From Lewinella sp041392765 (GTDB taxonomy: Bacteria > Bacteroidota > Bacteroidia > Chitinophagales > Saprospiraceae), in contig JAWKLL010000020.1 of the NCBI GenBank assembly GCA_041392765.1, positions 1 to 64,000 on the forward strand: a DNA stretch of 64,000 nucleotides, in the 5' to 3' direction. A program made the translations under genes and the position numbers. Shown here piece after piece: positions 1 to 9,466 of the stretch. Under the pieces are notes generated by a model. That model was not told where the DNA came from, did no database searches, and saw only the letters and a list, made by a program, of their open reading frames with translations. Within the stretch, counting starts at the first letter, position 1. The number at the start of each line of letters is the position of its first letter.

Positions 1-832
1 GATAGTGAGGCTTTTTTTCTAAGGCAGGCACTTCAAGATGTGCCACCATCATACTACCCACGCCTTGATGAACCAAAGCGCGAAAAGGGTACAGCTCGAT
101 GCTGTCAAGGCGCTCCCAATCGTGGGAAATGACAGGTAAATCCAAGTGAGAGTCCACATCCGTATCACCGTGCCCGGGGAAGTGCTTGGCACAGGCAAGG
201 ATGCCGTTGTCCTGCATCCCTTTCATATAATGAACGCTTTTTACCGTTACGTTTACGCGGTCTTCCCCAAATGAGCGCGTGCCAATGACGGGGTTGGCAG
301 GGTTGTTATTGACATCCACCACAGGCGCAAAGTTTACATGAACTCCTGTCAGTTTCATTTGCCGAGCTATTTCCTGCCCCATGTCGTAAATGAGCTGGTT
401 GTTGCGTATTGCACCCAGCATGAGTTGGCGAGGAAAGGAGATTACATCCGGCATGCGCATATTCAGCCCCCATTCTCCGTCAATAGCGATCAACAAAGGA
501 AGTTTCGCCGCTGCTTGGTATTTGTTCACAAGCCGCACTTGCTCATCAGGGCTGCCTTTGAAAAAGCAAACCCCGCCTACGTGGTAATCCCGCACTAACT
601 TTTCCACCGCTGCCGCCTGCTCGCTCCCCTGGTTGGAATAGGAACGCACCATGATTAATTGCCCCACCCGCTGCTCCCAGGTCATACTGTTGAAAACAGA
701 ATCCACCCACATCGCCTCAACGGCGTTTGACTGGTCGAGGTTCGCGTGATATTGCACCTGACTCAATAGCTGTAAGCCCGGCATCATGCAGCACCCTATG
801 AAGAACAGACAGTTCGATAAAGATAATTTCAT
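1..832 (-). CDS. Glycoside hydrolase family 3 protein (beta-N-acetylhexosaminidase-like), N-terminal part
   Basis: The reading frame starts at the ATG complementary to 830-832 and runs off the left edge, giving about 277 residues. The first 25 residues form a hydrophobic signal peptide (MKLSLSNCLFFIG...). The GH3 barrel follows, with LLIAIDGEWG, a VNFAPVVDVNNNP strand and KHFPGHGDTDVDSH at about 216-229, the hallmark of NagZ-type GH3 enzymes in which the His-Asp pair acts as general acid/base. The family removes beta-linked N-acetylglucosamine from cell-wall or other glycans. Bacteroidota homologues often carry a C-terminal beta-lactamase-like domain, which would lie outside the window. A -7 box sits at 871-878. 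The exact substrate cannot be told from this fragment. Confidence 0.88.
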   Translation of the reverse strand, partial: MKLSLSNCLFFIGCCMMPGLQLLSQVQYHANLDQSNAVEAMWVDSVFNSMTWEQRVGQLIMVRSYSNQGSEQAAAVEKLVRDYHVGGVCFFKGSPDEQVRLVNKYQAAAKLPLLIAIDGEWGLNMRMPDVISFPRQLMLGAIRNNQLIYDMGQEIARQMKLTGVHVNFAPVVDVNNNPANPVIGTRSFGEDRVNVTVKSVHYMKGMQDNGILACAKHFPGHGDTDVDSHLDLPVISHDWERLDSIELYPFRALVHQGVGSMMVAHLEVPALEKKPHY

Positions 833-870
833 AATCACCTAAGTAATTTGACGGACTATAAATAGCCTTT

Positions 871-878
871 CAAAGATA
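871..878 (-). promoter_or_regulatory. Bacteroidota -7 box (TATCTTTG) for the GH3 gene
   Basis: On the minus strand the sequence reads TATCTTTG, matching TAnnTTTG. It lies about 39 bases upstream of the GH3 start codon. No clear -33 TTTG was found at the expected spacing. Confidence 0.5.
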
Positions 879-902
879 CAAAAGAAAACCGTTAGTTGGA
901 GG

Positions 903-1068
903 CTTAGTAATTTGACGGAAATAAACTGTTCAATTTTTTTTAGGCGATTCGCAAATATTTTCACATAGTTTCTCCCGATAGCTATCGGGACGATAACTAT
1001 CGGGATCAATTATTTAGAAAATTTTTCCGAATCAAAAATTGAACAGTTTATTTTTATCCCGTCCCTTA
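903..1068. repeat. Palindromic dispersed repeat, family XY copy A
   Basis: The element starts with CTTAGTAATTTGACGGAAAT and ends with CCCGTCCCTTA. It contains perfect 20-base inverted arms AAATAAACTGTTCAATTTTT at 919-938 and its complement at 1034-1053. Inside is the palindrome CCCGATAGCTATCGGG at 974-989. Its last bases (TTA, 1066-1068) are the stop codon of the photolyase gene on the minus strand. Related copies lie at 9109-9252, 21442-21603 and 33196-33280. An extra fragment of the left end lies at 841-853. Confidence 0.75.
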
Positions 1069-2425
1069 CCGCTTGGCGTTGGCCAACCCTTCTTTGTAAA
1101 CGGCTAAACAGCGTTCGCGGGCGAATTTGTGTTCCACGATGGGGGCGGGATAATCTTTCGTTCCGTATTCAGGCACCCACTTTTTCACGTATCGCAGTTC
1201 TTTATCGAATTTTTCCACTTGGCTAGTTGGGTTGAACACCCTGAAATAGGGAGCCGCGTCGGTGCCACTACCTGCAGCCCACTGCCAGCCACCGTTGTTG
1301 GAGGCAAGGTCGAAATCGAGTAGTTTTTTGGCAAAATAAGCTTCGCCCCAACGCCAGTCGATGAGTAGGTGTTTGGTGAGGAAGCTGGCGGTAATCATAC
1401 GCACCCGATTGTGCATATAGCCCGTGGCGTTCAACTCGCGCATGCCCGCATCCACGATGGGGTAGCCTGTTTTACCTTGGCACCAAGCATCGAACTCGTC
1501 GGGGTTATTTCGCCATTGGATAAGGTCGTATTCCGGGCGGAAAGCACGAGTGGCTACGTGTGGAAAATTAGCCAATATTTGGGCATAAAAATCGCGCCAT
1601 ATCAATTCGTTGAGGAAGGTTTCGTTTAGCGCGAGTGCTTTACGAGCTTTTTCGCGTATGCTGATGGTGCCAAACCGAAAATGAATGCCAAGTTTGGATG
1701 TGCCGTCTATGGCGGGGAAATTGCGCGTTTCATGGTAGTTGCGAATAAGTCCTTGTGCAACGGTAGCGGCGGGAATATCAAGAGAGGATAGTTGGAATCC
1801 CATCGTAGCCAAAGCAGGTATAGCAGGCGCTGAGAAAGCGTGAAAACAGGCGAAATATTTTTCCGTAGGGTAAGGTTTGAGGTAAAACGATACAGGAGTT
1901 GCTAAGTCGCCAATGGTCATTGTATCATCACGCTCGGCCAATTTCTTCTTCCAACTGCGACTGTACGGAGTGAAAACGGTATATACCCCCCCTGTTTGGG
2001 TAAGGATTTCCCGTTGTTCGAAAATGACGTGGTCTTTGTACATGTGAAATGGGATGCCGTGCTGGTCGAGCAAAAGCTGTATTTGCTGGTCGCGTTTTTG
2101 GGCGTAGGGTTCATAATCGCGATTGGTGGCAACAGCTTTACATGATATTCCTGAAGGATCATCGGCCAGATGGCTTCCGGTGTTCCATAATAAACGCGGA
2201 GGTCGTACTGCTGTGCTTGGAGTTGTTGTTGAATCTGCGTTAAAGTATCATGGATGAATTGCACCGTGCATCCGCTTTGTCTTCCAGCTCGTCTAATATA
2301 TTGCTATCGAAAATAAAAATAAGCCAAAACTGGATATGCCCCCTAAGCGCATGATATAACGCAGCATTGACCATGCAAACACCAAATCTCTTCTAAACCA
2401 AAACAGAGCCACTTCACTTGGCATA
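1066..2425 (-). CDS. Deoxyribodipyrimidine photolyase/cryptochrome family protein, frameshifted
   Basis: Light-driven repair of cyclobutane pyrimidine dimers using FAD. The C-terminal 335 residues are one intact frame (1066-2073) with the FAD-binding part: ELIWRDFYAQIL, then MRELNATGYMHNRVRM, then WQWAAGSGTDAAPYFRVFNP, all typical of class I photolyases. The N-terminal antenna-binding domain is present but split: ALFWFRRDL just after an ATG at 2425, then NAALYHALRG, FIFDSNILDELEDKADAR, and QFIHDTLTQIQQQL (frame 1917-2264). At least four single-base shifts are needed to join these. One is a missing G in CGG|TGC near 2264. Total length of about 450 residues is normal for the family, so the gene may be intact in the real genome. 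Confidence 0.82.
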
Positions 2426-2613
2426 CGTTGCTATTTTGTTTGCTATAACGAGAGAAGGGGGACGTAGTTCAGTGGAAGGGGGGATATTTTGAGGCCGGCA
2501 TGAATACTTGGAATGGTAATGGTAAATTGGTAAATTTACTTACGAAAATGAAGACCGCCTCCGGCGTTCCGATAGCTATCGGAAGCACCCTCACCTGGTC
2601 TCTTGGCATGTCT

Positions 2614-3980
2614 TCACCCCACGCATATCAAACATACAAAGAAGCCGCTCAACCAAGAAACGAGAAACCCAACGCCTCCGGAGGTTATCATCACCAAATA
2701 AGGAGCGAAAGGTTTGGGCTTCGATTGATCCTAAATATTGTTTGACCAGCCAACCCGCTGTCATTGACATGAGAAAGCACCGAGGCACCCGAGGCAATCG
2801 CGATTACGATGCAAGCTAGTTGACTGGGAGCTGAGATCGGCATTAGGATAATAGTGGTGCCACCAAAGCCTGGCGGCTGTTATCATGAATACCGTAGCGG
2901 ATCCTTACACGCTATTCTTACCAAGGCAGCAGCTAGAAACCCAAAAACGATAGCAGGCAATCCCGCGTCTGCCAACAATTGAGCCAGCATATTTCCAGTA
3001 CCCGTGTCTATCAGCATTTGCTTGAAAACCCCGCCTGCACCTGTAAGGAGAATGATGCTGCCCGCTGGTGCCAACGATTGGTGGGTGATGTGTTGGAGGG
3101 TTTTTCTATCCACTTGCCTGCGGATGCCCAACGAGTACCACACAAAGGCATTGGCTAATAACAGGGCTACAAATGGATGCCCTAGCAGTTGGAGTACATC
3201 GACTATGCCAGGATGAGCAAAGGGTATAATCCCAGATTTAGTGGCAGTAGCACTAAGTATAGAAATAGTATGGGCAAGGCAATAGCTAGCAAAACCGTGC
3301 CGATGGGGGGTGTTGTTGTTCGTGATCACAGGGAGGAGATAATTCTTCAGGTAATCCTATATCATTTATTGCCGATTATACTTTTTGTCAAGAGTACCCT
3401 TTACTGCGATCAAGAGCGATGGAATGGCACGACACTAACTATTATATGGCGGCCAGCTTCAGTCTAACTTTAGAATATCGGCTTAACAGCGACGAAGACA
3501 GGCGTGGGCGGAATAAAGTGTGTGTGGTGGCTAAACCCGCTGGCAGAGGAATGGCGTACAACAACAGGGAAGTGATTGCCTGTTTGCGTTGCAGGCATAT
3601 ACTACGGGGATGGAAATTTATGATAAAGCCACATCAAAAAAAACGGGAATAGCTACTAAAAAACCCAGTGATGCTCAATGCTAATGGGGTACGCTGAATA
3701 CCCATTCGACGGAGTAGGTAGGCAGCTACGGCCTGTGCCCGCCTGTATGTTCCAATATAGCACCGACATGGCTCTAAACCAACCACGGTGGCAACAAAAC
3801 TAAGAGTGAACCAATCCCACTTTTGATCATGCTGTCTATAATGCTCAACAATACGGCGTGTACCACCAGACCCGTGAAAATACTATAACAGCAGTGCCAG
3901 AAAGGCGGAGTTCTTTCGATATAAAATAGGCAAAGCAGCAGCAATATGCCGCCTACCATACCGAGAGGAGAACAGTTCAT
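2614..3980 (-). pseudogene. gntP: GntP-family gluconate:H+ symporter, multiply frameshifted
   Basis: Fragments of one transporter are read in order on the minus strand. They are an N-terminal helix region ending in SIFTGLVVHAVLLSIIDSM (frame 3774-3980), a central part with HPGIVDVLQLLGHPFVALLLANAF and GLPAIVFGFLAAALVRIA (2883-3329), and a C-terminal part with GWLVKQYLG and TFRSLF (2591-2797). The last helix reads FLVSWLSGFFVCLICVG before a stop at 2614. The span of about 455 codons equals a complete GntP. Its start codon overlaps the stop of the preceding gluconokinase (ATGA at 3977-3980), as expected for a gluconate uptake operon. Many indels are needed, more than elsewhere in the window, so this may be true decay. 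Confidence 0.75.
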
Positions 3981-4468
3981 GCCAAGAAAGATGGATGTGA
4001 GGTGATTTGTTGAAGCATGTTTCTAAGGGGGTATCAATATCTAAGTGGATGCCATACTGGGGCAGCTCAAATGTGTCCAATTGAGAATCTAACAAGCTTG
4101 CGGGCATGAAGTGTCCTTTCCTAGCAAGCAGGCGATTGAGCAGGGATGCTCTAGTGCCGGCATTGGCAGCACAATCCATTCATACACATTGGTGGGCAAG
4201 TCCTTGGCACAACTGTTGGCGATAGCTTTCTTTTAGCGCACTACAAGCTACCACAATAGGCTGTTGTTGATGGAGGCACTTTGAAATATGGGAATGAATC
4301 GCTTTCAGCCATTCCGCTCGATCTTCATCCTGTAGCGGAATGCCTTTGCTCCATTTTTTCAATATTCGCCTTACTTTTTGCGAAGGGCAGATGGTGAAGT
4401 GGTAAGAAAACTAAAGGTCTTTGCCAACGCCTTGCCCACGGTTGTTTTCCCGGAACAGATACCCCCAT
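3977..4468 (-). pseudogene. gntK: Gluconokinase, frameshifted
   Basis: ATP-dependent phosphorylation of gluconate to 6-phosphogluconate. The start region reads MGVS then SGKTTVGKALAKT (P-loop) once a missing G is restored. Next come KANIEKWSKGIPLQDEDRAEWL, split over two frames here, and VACSALKESYRQQL (4180-4362). Then come ARKGHFMPASLLDSQLDTFE and DIDTPLE (3883-4179), all diagnostic of GntK. The expected length of about 165 codons is kept. The stop codon overlaps the start of gntP. The pair would take up and phosphorylate gluconate; both are broken as given. Confidence 0.78.
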
Positions 4469-5075
4469 GATATAATATACTTGGTGGTAATATCTGATTT
4501 CATATATCTGATTATTAATTAAGTAGGCTTATTGCTATCCAAAATTAATATATACATGAACAGCGTACACATGATTGATTAACAGTAATCAGCGTTTATA
4601 AAGATTTATTCTTTGGTTATGGTATCTTAATTAGCTCACTATCAATGAATAATATTAAAATTGATATTTTGCAATTCTTTTGATAATCAATGATTTAAAA
4701 GTACATTAAAAGTCTAGTAAAAGAGCTGGCAGACCCGCCTCCGGCAGCGCCCTCTATATAGTCTCTTGGCATGCCTTTACCCCCCTTTGGGAGAGCTAAG
4801 ACATGGGACTCACACCCTTTGTAATGATATCACACAACAAAGGCCAACATAGTCCTAAACCAAATGAAAAGTAGATGGATAATTACCGATGAGTAGCCCG
4901 TCCTAGGTTACGGGTAAGAAAAACGCTGATGAATACTTTTCTCTGGCAGCAAAGGTACATTATTTATGTAAATAAACAAATTTTTTTTAAAAAAAATATA
5001 ATAAATATTTTAGAGCAATAGTGTGTTTTGCATAATTTATCTTTTAGCCTCACACGAAATCCGTTTTAATAAACC
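4469..5075. other. AT-rich intergenic region with a degenerate repeat
   Basis: No gene was found here. It holds the promoter at 4950-4980. At about 4727-4775 there is a stretch (GACCCGCCTCCGGCAGCGCC, then TCTCTTGGCATGCC) resembling 2551-2612 at the end of gntP, so a degenerate repeat may flank the gluconate genes. Confidence 0.5.
4950..4980 (-). promoter_or_regulatory. Complete Bacteroidota promoter (TTTG N19 TACCTTTG)
   Basis: On the minus strand TTTG (4977-4980) and TACCTTTG (4950-4957) are separated by 19 bases, the textbook spacing of the Bacteroidota primary sigma factor. Transcription would start near 4943 and run leftward toward gntK. That leaves an untranslated leader of about 470 bases. 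Confidence 0.65.
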
Positions 5076-5564
5076 CTAATGACATTTAAAGTAATCAAAA
5101 GGTTCTAAGCAGTCTTTACATTGATAGAGTGCCTTGCAAGCGGTGGAGCCAAACTGCGCTAGCATGGTAGTTTGCCTACTTCCACAGCGTGGGCAAGTCA
5201 CAGGCTGGGCATCTTGAAATAAGGCGTGTTTATCCACGTTGCCAGGTTCGGGTGGTGCAATACCGTAGGCCTGTAACTTGTTTTTGCCCGATTCGGTCAT
5301 CCAATCGGTTGTCCAAGCGGGGGTGAGTACCGTTTGAACAACCGAGCGGACACCGTTATCCTCGAGTATGGCTTTTATACCAATTTCAATGGTATTCATA
5401 GCAGGGCAGCCGGAGTAGGTGGGTGTAATCACAATTTGAGCCGTACCCTCCTCGTCCAAGCGGGCTTCCCGTACAATGCCTAAATCTACTACGGAAAGCA
5501 CAGGTATTTCCGGATCGCTTACGTTTTCCAGTATTTGCCATAGCTGTCTTTCCGTGATGGGCAT
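5076..5564 (-). CDS. paaD: PaaD-like protein (phenylacetyl-CoA epoxidase subunit D / MIP18-type Fe-S assembly)
   Basis: 162 residues. The N-terminal MIP18/DUF59 domain has SDPEIPVLSVVDLGIVRE and PTYSGCPAMNTIEIGI, with the conserved cysteine in SGCPAM. The C-terminus is a zinc ribbon CPRCGS...CKALYQCKDCLEPFDYFKC, the arrangement of PaaD rather than stand-alone SufT proteins. PaaD is thought to help mature the di-iron phenylacetyl-CoA monooxygenase PaaABCE. No other paa gene is visible nearby. The gene begins 5 bases after the stop of the ABC permease gene upstream (5570) and is probably co-transcribed with it. Confidence 0.85.
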   Translation of the reverse strand: MPITERQLWQILENVSDPEIPVLSVVDLGIVREARLDEEGTAQIVITPTYSGCPAMNTIEIGIKAILEDNGVRSVVQTVLTPAWTTDWMTESGKNKLQAYGIAPPEPGNVDKHALFQDAQPVTCPRCGSRQTTMLAQFGSTACKALYQCKDCLEPFDYFKCH

Positions 5565-5569
5565 ATTCG

Positions 5570-6799
5570 TTATGATTTACGGCGGGAAAGTAGGCTCTTA
5601 AAGTCCACTTTTTCCCCTGTGATTACATTTTCGTTACCAAAAGTAAGGCTTGCCAGGTAAAGTGCCAATAATCCAGCGGCCAAACTAACACCTGCTACCA
5701 ATAATAGCAGCGAGGTTTGGGCATTGCCTTTCAGTAGATCAGCGATAGCCAATGCCACATTGTAAACAGGAATGAGGGCTGTTTGGTTGTTGAGTTCTGC
5801 CCCCGGCATACCCGCCAGCATAGAGGGAATCATCACGATCATCATCAAGGGGCTTACGTAACTTTGGGCTTCTTTGTAGGTGTTGGCGAGCAGCACAACC
5901 GCCAAGCTAAGTGCCCCCAAGAACAAGGTAGCTAGCAGGATTAACAACGCCATCCATCCCCAGTCGGTGCCGCTCATGCTAATGGAAAAAGTACTAGATG
6001 ATTTGGACATGAACCATATTTGTATGTTCATGGCCAAGAGCAAACTTAGTAGGTTCATCGCAGCACTCACAATGCCGACGACGGAAACCGCCGCGAATTT
6101 GCCAGCAATGATCTCTCCGGTGGATACTGGAGCGGTAAACAGCGTTTGCAACGTGCGTCTTTCTTTCTCTCCCGCTGTGATGTCGATGGCAATGTAGATA
6201 CAGCCAATGAAAATAAACAGCAGTACCATCATGGGCAAGAAAGAGGCCAGTACGCGAGCTGCCTGTTTTTCTTCCGCAATGTCGATTTGCTCTACGGCCA
6301 ATGGGCGGGCAAAAGAGGAGGGCAATTCCTTGGCTGTCAAGCGTTCTTGTAGCATTTGCTCGTTGAGTGCTTGCAGTTGCGCATCGATTATTTTACAGCG
6401 CATTTCCACCGCATCATCCGATTGGTCGGCCATGATGGACACCTTGACGGATTGCCCTTCGGCCCATTGCTGGGCAAAGTCGGCAGGCAGGGTGATGCCG
6501 ATGGTGTTGCTCATACTGTCCAATAGGGTTTTATCGTAGGATTGTGTCACAACGGTGAGCGAGGTGTCTTGTTTTAGCAGGGCTTCTATTGGACTACCAG
6601 CCCCCTCCGGCGAAAGCAGCACCGTGAATTTTTCCTGCTGAAGTTTTTCCTGTTGACTGGCACCAATACTGCCAATAAGCGTAAACATAACAGGATACAG
6701 GAAAAAAGGCATCAGTATGACGAGGTACAACATACGCTTGTCACGCAGCACCTCTTTGATTTCTTTGCGAAAAATGGTTGCAATAATGGACTTTCTCAT
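5570..6799 (-). CDS. ABC-2 type exporter permease (NatB-like)
   Basis: 409 residues. It opens with the cytoplasmic stretch MRKSIIATIFRKEIKEVLRD and a first membrane helix LYLVILMPFFLYPVMF. A large extracytoplasmic domain follows (about 50-190). Five or six helices fill the C-terminal half, including MMVLLFIFIGCIYIAIDITAG and the GEKERRTLQTLFTAPVS motif of NatB-type permeases. It lies 12 bases after the ATPase gene and would form the membrane channel of an efflux pump. NatB proteins export sodium in Bacillus, but the substrate here is unknown. Confidence 0.85.
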   Translation of the reverse strand: MRKSIIATIFRKEIKEVLRDKRMLYLVILMPFFLYPVMFTLIGSIGASQQEKLQQEKFTVLLSPEGAGSPIEALLKQDTSLTVVTQSYDKTLLDSMSNTIGITLPADFAQQWAEGQSVKVSIMADQSDDAVEMRCKIIDAQLQALNEQMLQERLTAKELPSSFARPLAVEQIDIAEEKQAARVLASFLPMMVLLFIFIGCIYIAIDITAGEKERRTLQTLFTAPVSTGEIIAGKFAAVSVVGIVSAAMNLLSLLLAMNIQIWFMSKSSSTFSISMSGTDWGWMALLILLATLFLGALSLAVVLLANTYKEAQSYVSPLMMIVMIPSMLAGMPGAELNNQTALIPVYNVALAIADLLKGNAQTSLLLLVAGVSLAAGLLALYLASLTFGNENVITGEKVDFKSLLSRRKS

Positions 6800-6811
6800 G
6801 GTTGATAAAAA

Positions 6812-7555
6812 TTAAAGAGTGGCGGTTTCTGCTTTTACCAATTCAAAAAATGCAGCGGCCAATTGTTGGGTACCCGTCTGCTGTTGCACGGTGCCAATGT
6901 CGCCTAAGTATTCTAAGTTTCCTTGGTGAATAATGGCGATTCGGTCGCAGAGGCGTTCCACTTCCGTTAGGTTGTGGGTAGAGAAAATAAGGGCCTTGCC
7001 TTCTTCTTTCGCCATTTTGCGGATGAATTGCAGGATGAACTCGGAGGCCATGATGTCCAAGCCTGTTGTGGGTTCGTCCAGCACCACTACTTTGGGATCG
7101 TGAACCAATGTTCGAGCAATGGAAACACGCTGTTTTTGCCCGGTGGATAGCTTTTCGCAATGCTTGTTGGCAAAAGGCGCGATGCCGAATGCATCTACCA
7201 ATCGTTCAATCCGTTGCTTGAGTACATTGGACGGCGTATTGTACAACTTGCCGAAATATTCCAACAATTCCACAGGGGTGAGCCTTCTGTACAAATCCAT
7301 GTCGCCAGTAAGAAAACCCATAGAACTACGGGCTTCCATTTGTTGGTCGCGCATGGAAAAACCGTTCATGAAGGCACTTCCTCCAGAAGGAGTCAGCAGC
7401 CCCGACAACATGCGCAAGGTCGTTGTCTTTCCTGCGCCGTTGGGGCCTAAGAGGCCGAAAATTTCACCAGCTTCTACCGTGAAACTCACTTCATTTACCG
7501 CCCTGAAAGTGCCAAAGGATTTACTAAGCTGGCGGGCTTCAATCAATGTTTGCAT
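6812..7555 (-). CDS. ABC transporter ATP-binding protein (NatA-like)
   Basis: 247 residues with all ABC ATPase motifs: Walker A GLLGPNGAGKTTTLRML (about 34-50), signature LSTGQKQRVSIAR (about 136-148), Walker B VVVLDEPTTGLD and the switch histidine in FSTHNLTEVERLCD. Length and order fit a single nucleotide-binding domain that pairs with the NatB-like permease immediately downstream. It is the first gene of a three-gene leftward operon with the permease and the PaaD-like gene. Confidence 0.9.
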   Translation of the reverse strand: MQTLIEARQLSKSFGTFRAVNEVSFTVEAGEIFGLLGPNGAGKTTTLRMLSGLLTPSGGSAFMNGFSMRDQQMEARSSMGFLTGDMDLYRRLTPVELLEYFGKLYNTPSNVLKQRIERLVDAFGIAPFANKHCEKLSTGQKQRVSIARTLVHDPKVVVLDEPTTGLDIMASEFILQFIRKMAKEEGKALIFSTHNLTEVERLCDRIAIIHQGNLEYLGDIGTVQQQTGTQQLAAAFFELVKAETATL

Positions 7556-7699
7556 ATTTAATGGGTGCTTTGTACAATTAAGTAGTGGATTTGCTTCATT
7601 TATTACAGCAATGGTTCAAAAATATGAAAAGGCATCGCTTAAAAGTAGAGATACTGGATGAAATTCCCACAATCTTCGACCAAATTACCTCACGGCAAG

Positions 7700-7707
7700 T
7701 ATCTTTG
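7700..7707 (+). promoter_or_regulatory. -7 box (TATCTTTG) for phosphoglucosamine mutase
   Basis: TATCTTTG lies 30 bases before the ATG at 7738, giving a leader of about 25 bases. It supports the start at 7738 over an upstream in-frame start. Confidence 0.5.
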
Positions 7708-7737
7708 CGCGAGTTTTATCAATACAAACTTAATAAA

Positions 7738-9090
7738 ATGGCATTTATCAAATCAATCTCTGGATTTCGCGGCACGATAGGCGGTAAGGCAGGTGAAAAT
7801 CTCACGCCTCAGGATATTGTAGAATGTACCGCCGCTTATGCAGAATGGATGGTACGAAACGGCAAAAAAAACAAAGTAGTACTGGGACGTGATGCCCGTC
7901 CTTCGGGGGAGATGGTAAGCCAGTTGGTAACGGCTACCTTGGTGGCCAAAGGTTTCGATGTGGTGATAGATTTAGGGCTTTCCACCACACCTACCGTAGA
8001 AATGGCCGTACCGCATGTAGGCGCCGGTGGAGGCATTATCCTCACTGCCAGCCACAATCCACATGTATGGAACGCCCTCTAAGCTGCTAAATGAAAGGAG
8101 AGTTTATCTCCGCTAATGATGGAGCTAATTTGCTGGCACTATTGGCCGAAGGCAGTATAGAATATGCTTCAATAGACGAGTTAGGAACCGTTACTACCAA
8201 CCTGACATGGTTGATTATCACATAACTGGGTGTTGGCTTTACACTCACGTTGGTGGACGTGGCGGCCATACAAGCCCAGCAATATAAAGTGGTCTTAGAT
8301 GCTGTGAATTCTGCAGGAATGGCACTACCGCCGCTGTTGGAAGCATTGGGATGCCCAAGTCTCCGTCATCAATGGGGAGATGCACGGCCATTTTGCCCCA
8401 CAACCTGAGCCACTGCCTGCGCACCTCGGTGTGCCAAGCAATGATACAGCATCAAGCTGCCGACATGGGCATCTCCGTGGATCCAGATGTGGATAGGTTG
8501 GCATTAGTAGGCTGGGCAGCATATGGATGGGGAGGAATACACGTTGGTAATTACCGCCGACTACGTATTGCGCCATACCCCCCAGCCGGTGGTATCAATC
8601 TATCTTCCACCCGTGCTTTGCGCGATATTGCCCACCGTCACGGGCAATCTTGCCACGCTTCGGCAGTGGGGGAGGTAAACGTGGTTGAAAAGATGAAAGC
8701 CGTGAACGCCGTATTAGGCGGCGAAGGCAACGGAGGCATCATCGACCCCGCCCTCCACTATGGGCGCGACGCATTAGTCGGCGTAGCATTGATTTTGAGC
8801 AGTATGGCTACAACGGCCGCGACTTGAACGCACTACGCGCCGACTGCCCCGAATACCACATGGTCAAAGACAAAGTAGTGCTGCCCACCTTGGATGTGGA
8901 AGCAGAAATTGGCCTTCATCCAGCAAAAACAAAAAGACCAAGCAACCATCAACACCATCGACGACACAGAAATTAGACTTCCCGGCAGGTTGGGTACACC
9001 TACGTCGTTCCAATACCAGAACCCATCGTGAGAATCTATGCCGAAGCCGGCAGCCCCGAACAGGTGCAAACCTTGGTGAATATTGCGTGA
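7738..9090 (+). pseudogene. glmM: Phosphoglucosamine mutase/phosphomannomutase family enzyme, multiply frameshifted
   Basis: The family interconverts glucosamine-6-P and glucosamine-1-P (GlmM) or other hexose phosphates. The first 115 residues are intact (7738-8082): MAFIKSISGFRGTIGG, LGRDARPSGEM and the phosphoserine loop ILTASHNPHVWNAL. After a shift near 8080 the rest is spread over three frames: KGEFISANDGANLLALLAEG, then KVVLDAVNSAGMALPPLLEALG, then GEEYTLVITADYVL, then GGEGNGGIIDPALHYGRDAL, then EQVQTLVNIA with a stop at 9088-9090. The reconstructed 450 codons match a complete enzyme. Since GlmM is normally essential for cell-wall synthesis, either the indels are sequence errors or another copy exists. 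Confidence 0.8.
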
Positions 9091-9108
9091 GAGGGGATTT
9101 TGTGTAAA

Positions 9109-9252
9109 GACAGGAAAAAATAGCGGTCCCATTTTGGCTTGGCTTTATGCACAAAGCGTGTGTATAAAGACAAGCCTTTAAATGGGATTAGTTATGCCGT
9201 CAAATACTAAGTTGTCCAGTAACTTTGGTATGTTTATATTTCCAGTTCCTTA
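9109..9252. repeat. Family XY repeat copy B
   Basis: Lies 18 bases after the glmM stop. It holds an imperfect hairpin (GGTCCCATTTTGGCTTGGC against AAGCCTTTAAATGGGATT), the right module GCCGTCAAATACTAAG and the end TTTATATTTCCAGTTCCTTA. It is closely related to the copies at 21442-21603 and 33196-33280. Confidence 0.7.
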
Positions 9253-9275
9253 CCAAAATGATATAAATACTAAAC

Positions 9276-9283
9276 CTATCTTT
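9276..9283 (+). promoter_or_regulatory. -7 box (TATCTTTG) of the restriction-modification operon
   Basis: TATCTTTG lies 31 bases before the ATG of the XRE-like remnant at 9307. This is the expected position for the operon promoter. Confidence 0.5.
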
Positions 9284-9306
9284 GCGACTTGACATCATTT
9301 GAACAA

Positions 9307-9466
9307 ATGAACAGCATAAAAGAAGTGTTGGACGAAAACCATTAAGTATGGGGAAAACAGACAACCACCACGAATTGAAGTACTTTACGAAATAGCCGAA
9401 ATTATTGGCGTGAACGTAAAGGAACTATTGGTTGACAACGAAATTAAAAGGACAAGAAATGAGTAA
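9307..9466 (+). pseudogene. XRE-family helix-turn-helix regulator, internally deleted remnant
   Basis: The start MNSIKEVLDE and the end EVLYEIAEIIGVNVKELLVDNE match the beginning and end of the small Cro/C1-type regulators that often precede Bacteroidota R-M genes. The middle, including most of the recognition helix, is missing or out of frame, leaving about 53 codons. The stop TAA (9464-9466) overlaps the start of mod (9459). In intact relatives this protein probably controls expression of the methylase and nuclease. Confidence 0.6.

Noticed and set aside
2500..2745. 81-codon plus-strand frame
   Set aside because: It lies antisense to recognisable gluconate permease sequence and has no family resemblance.
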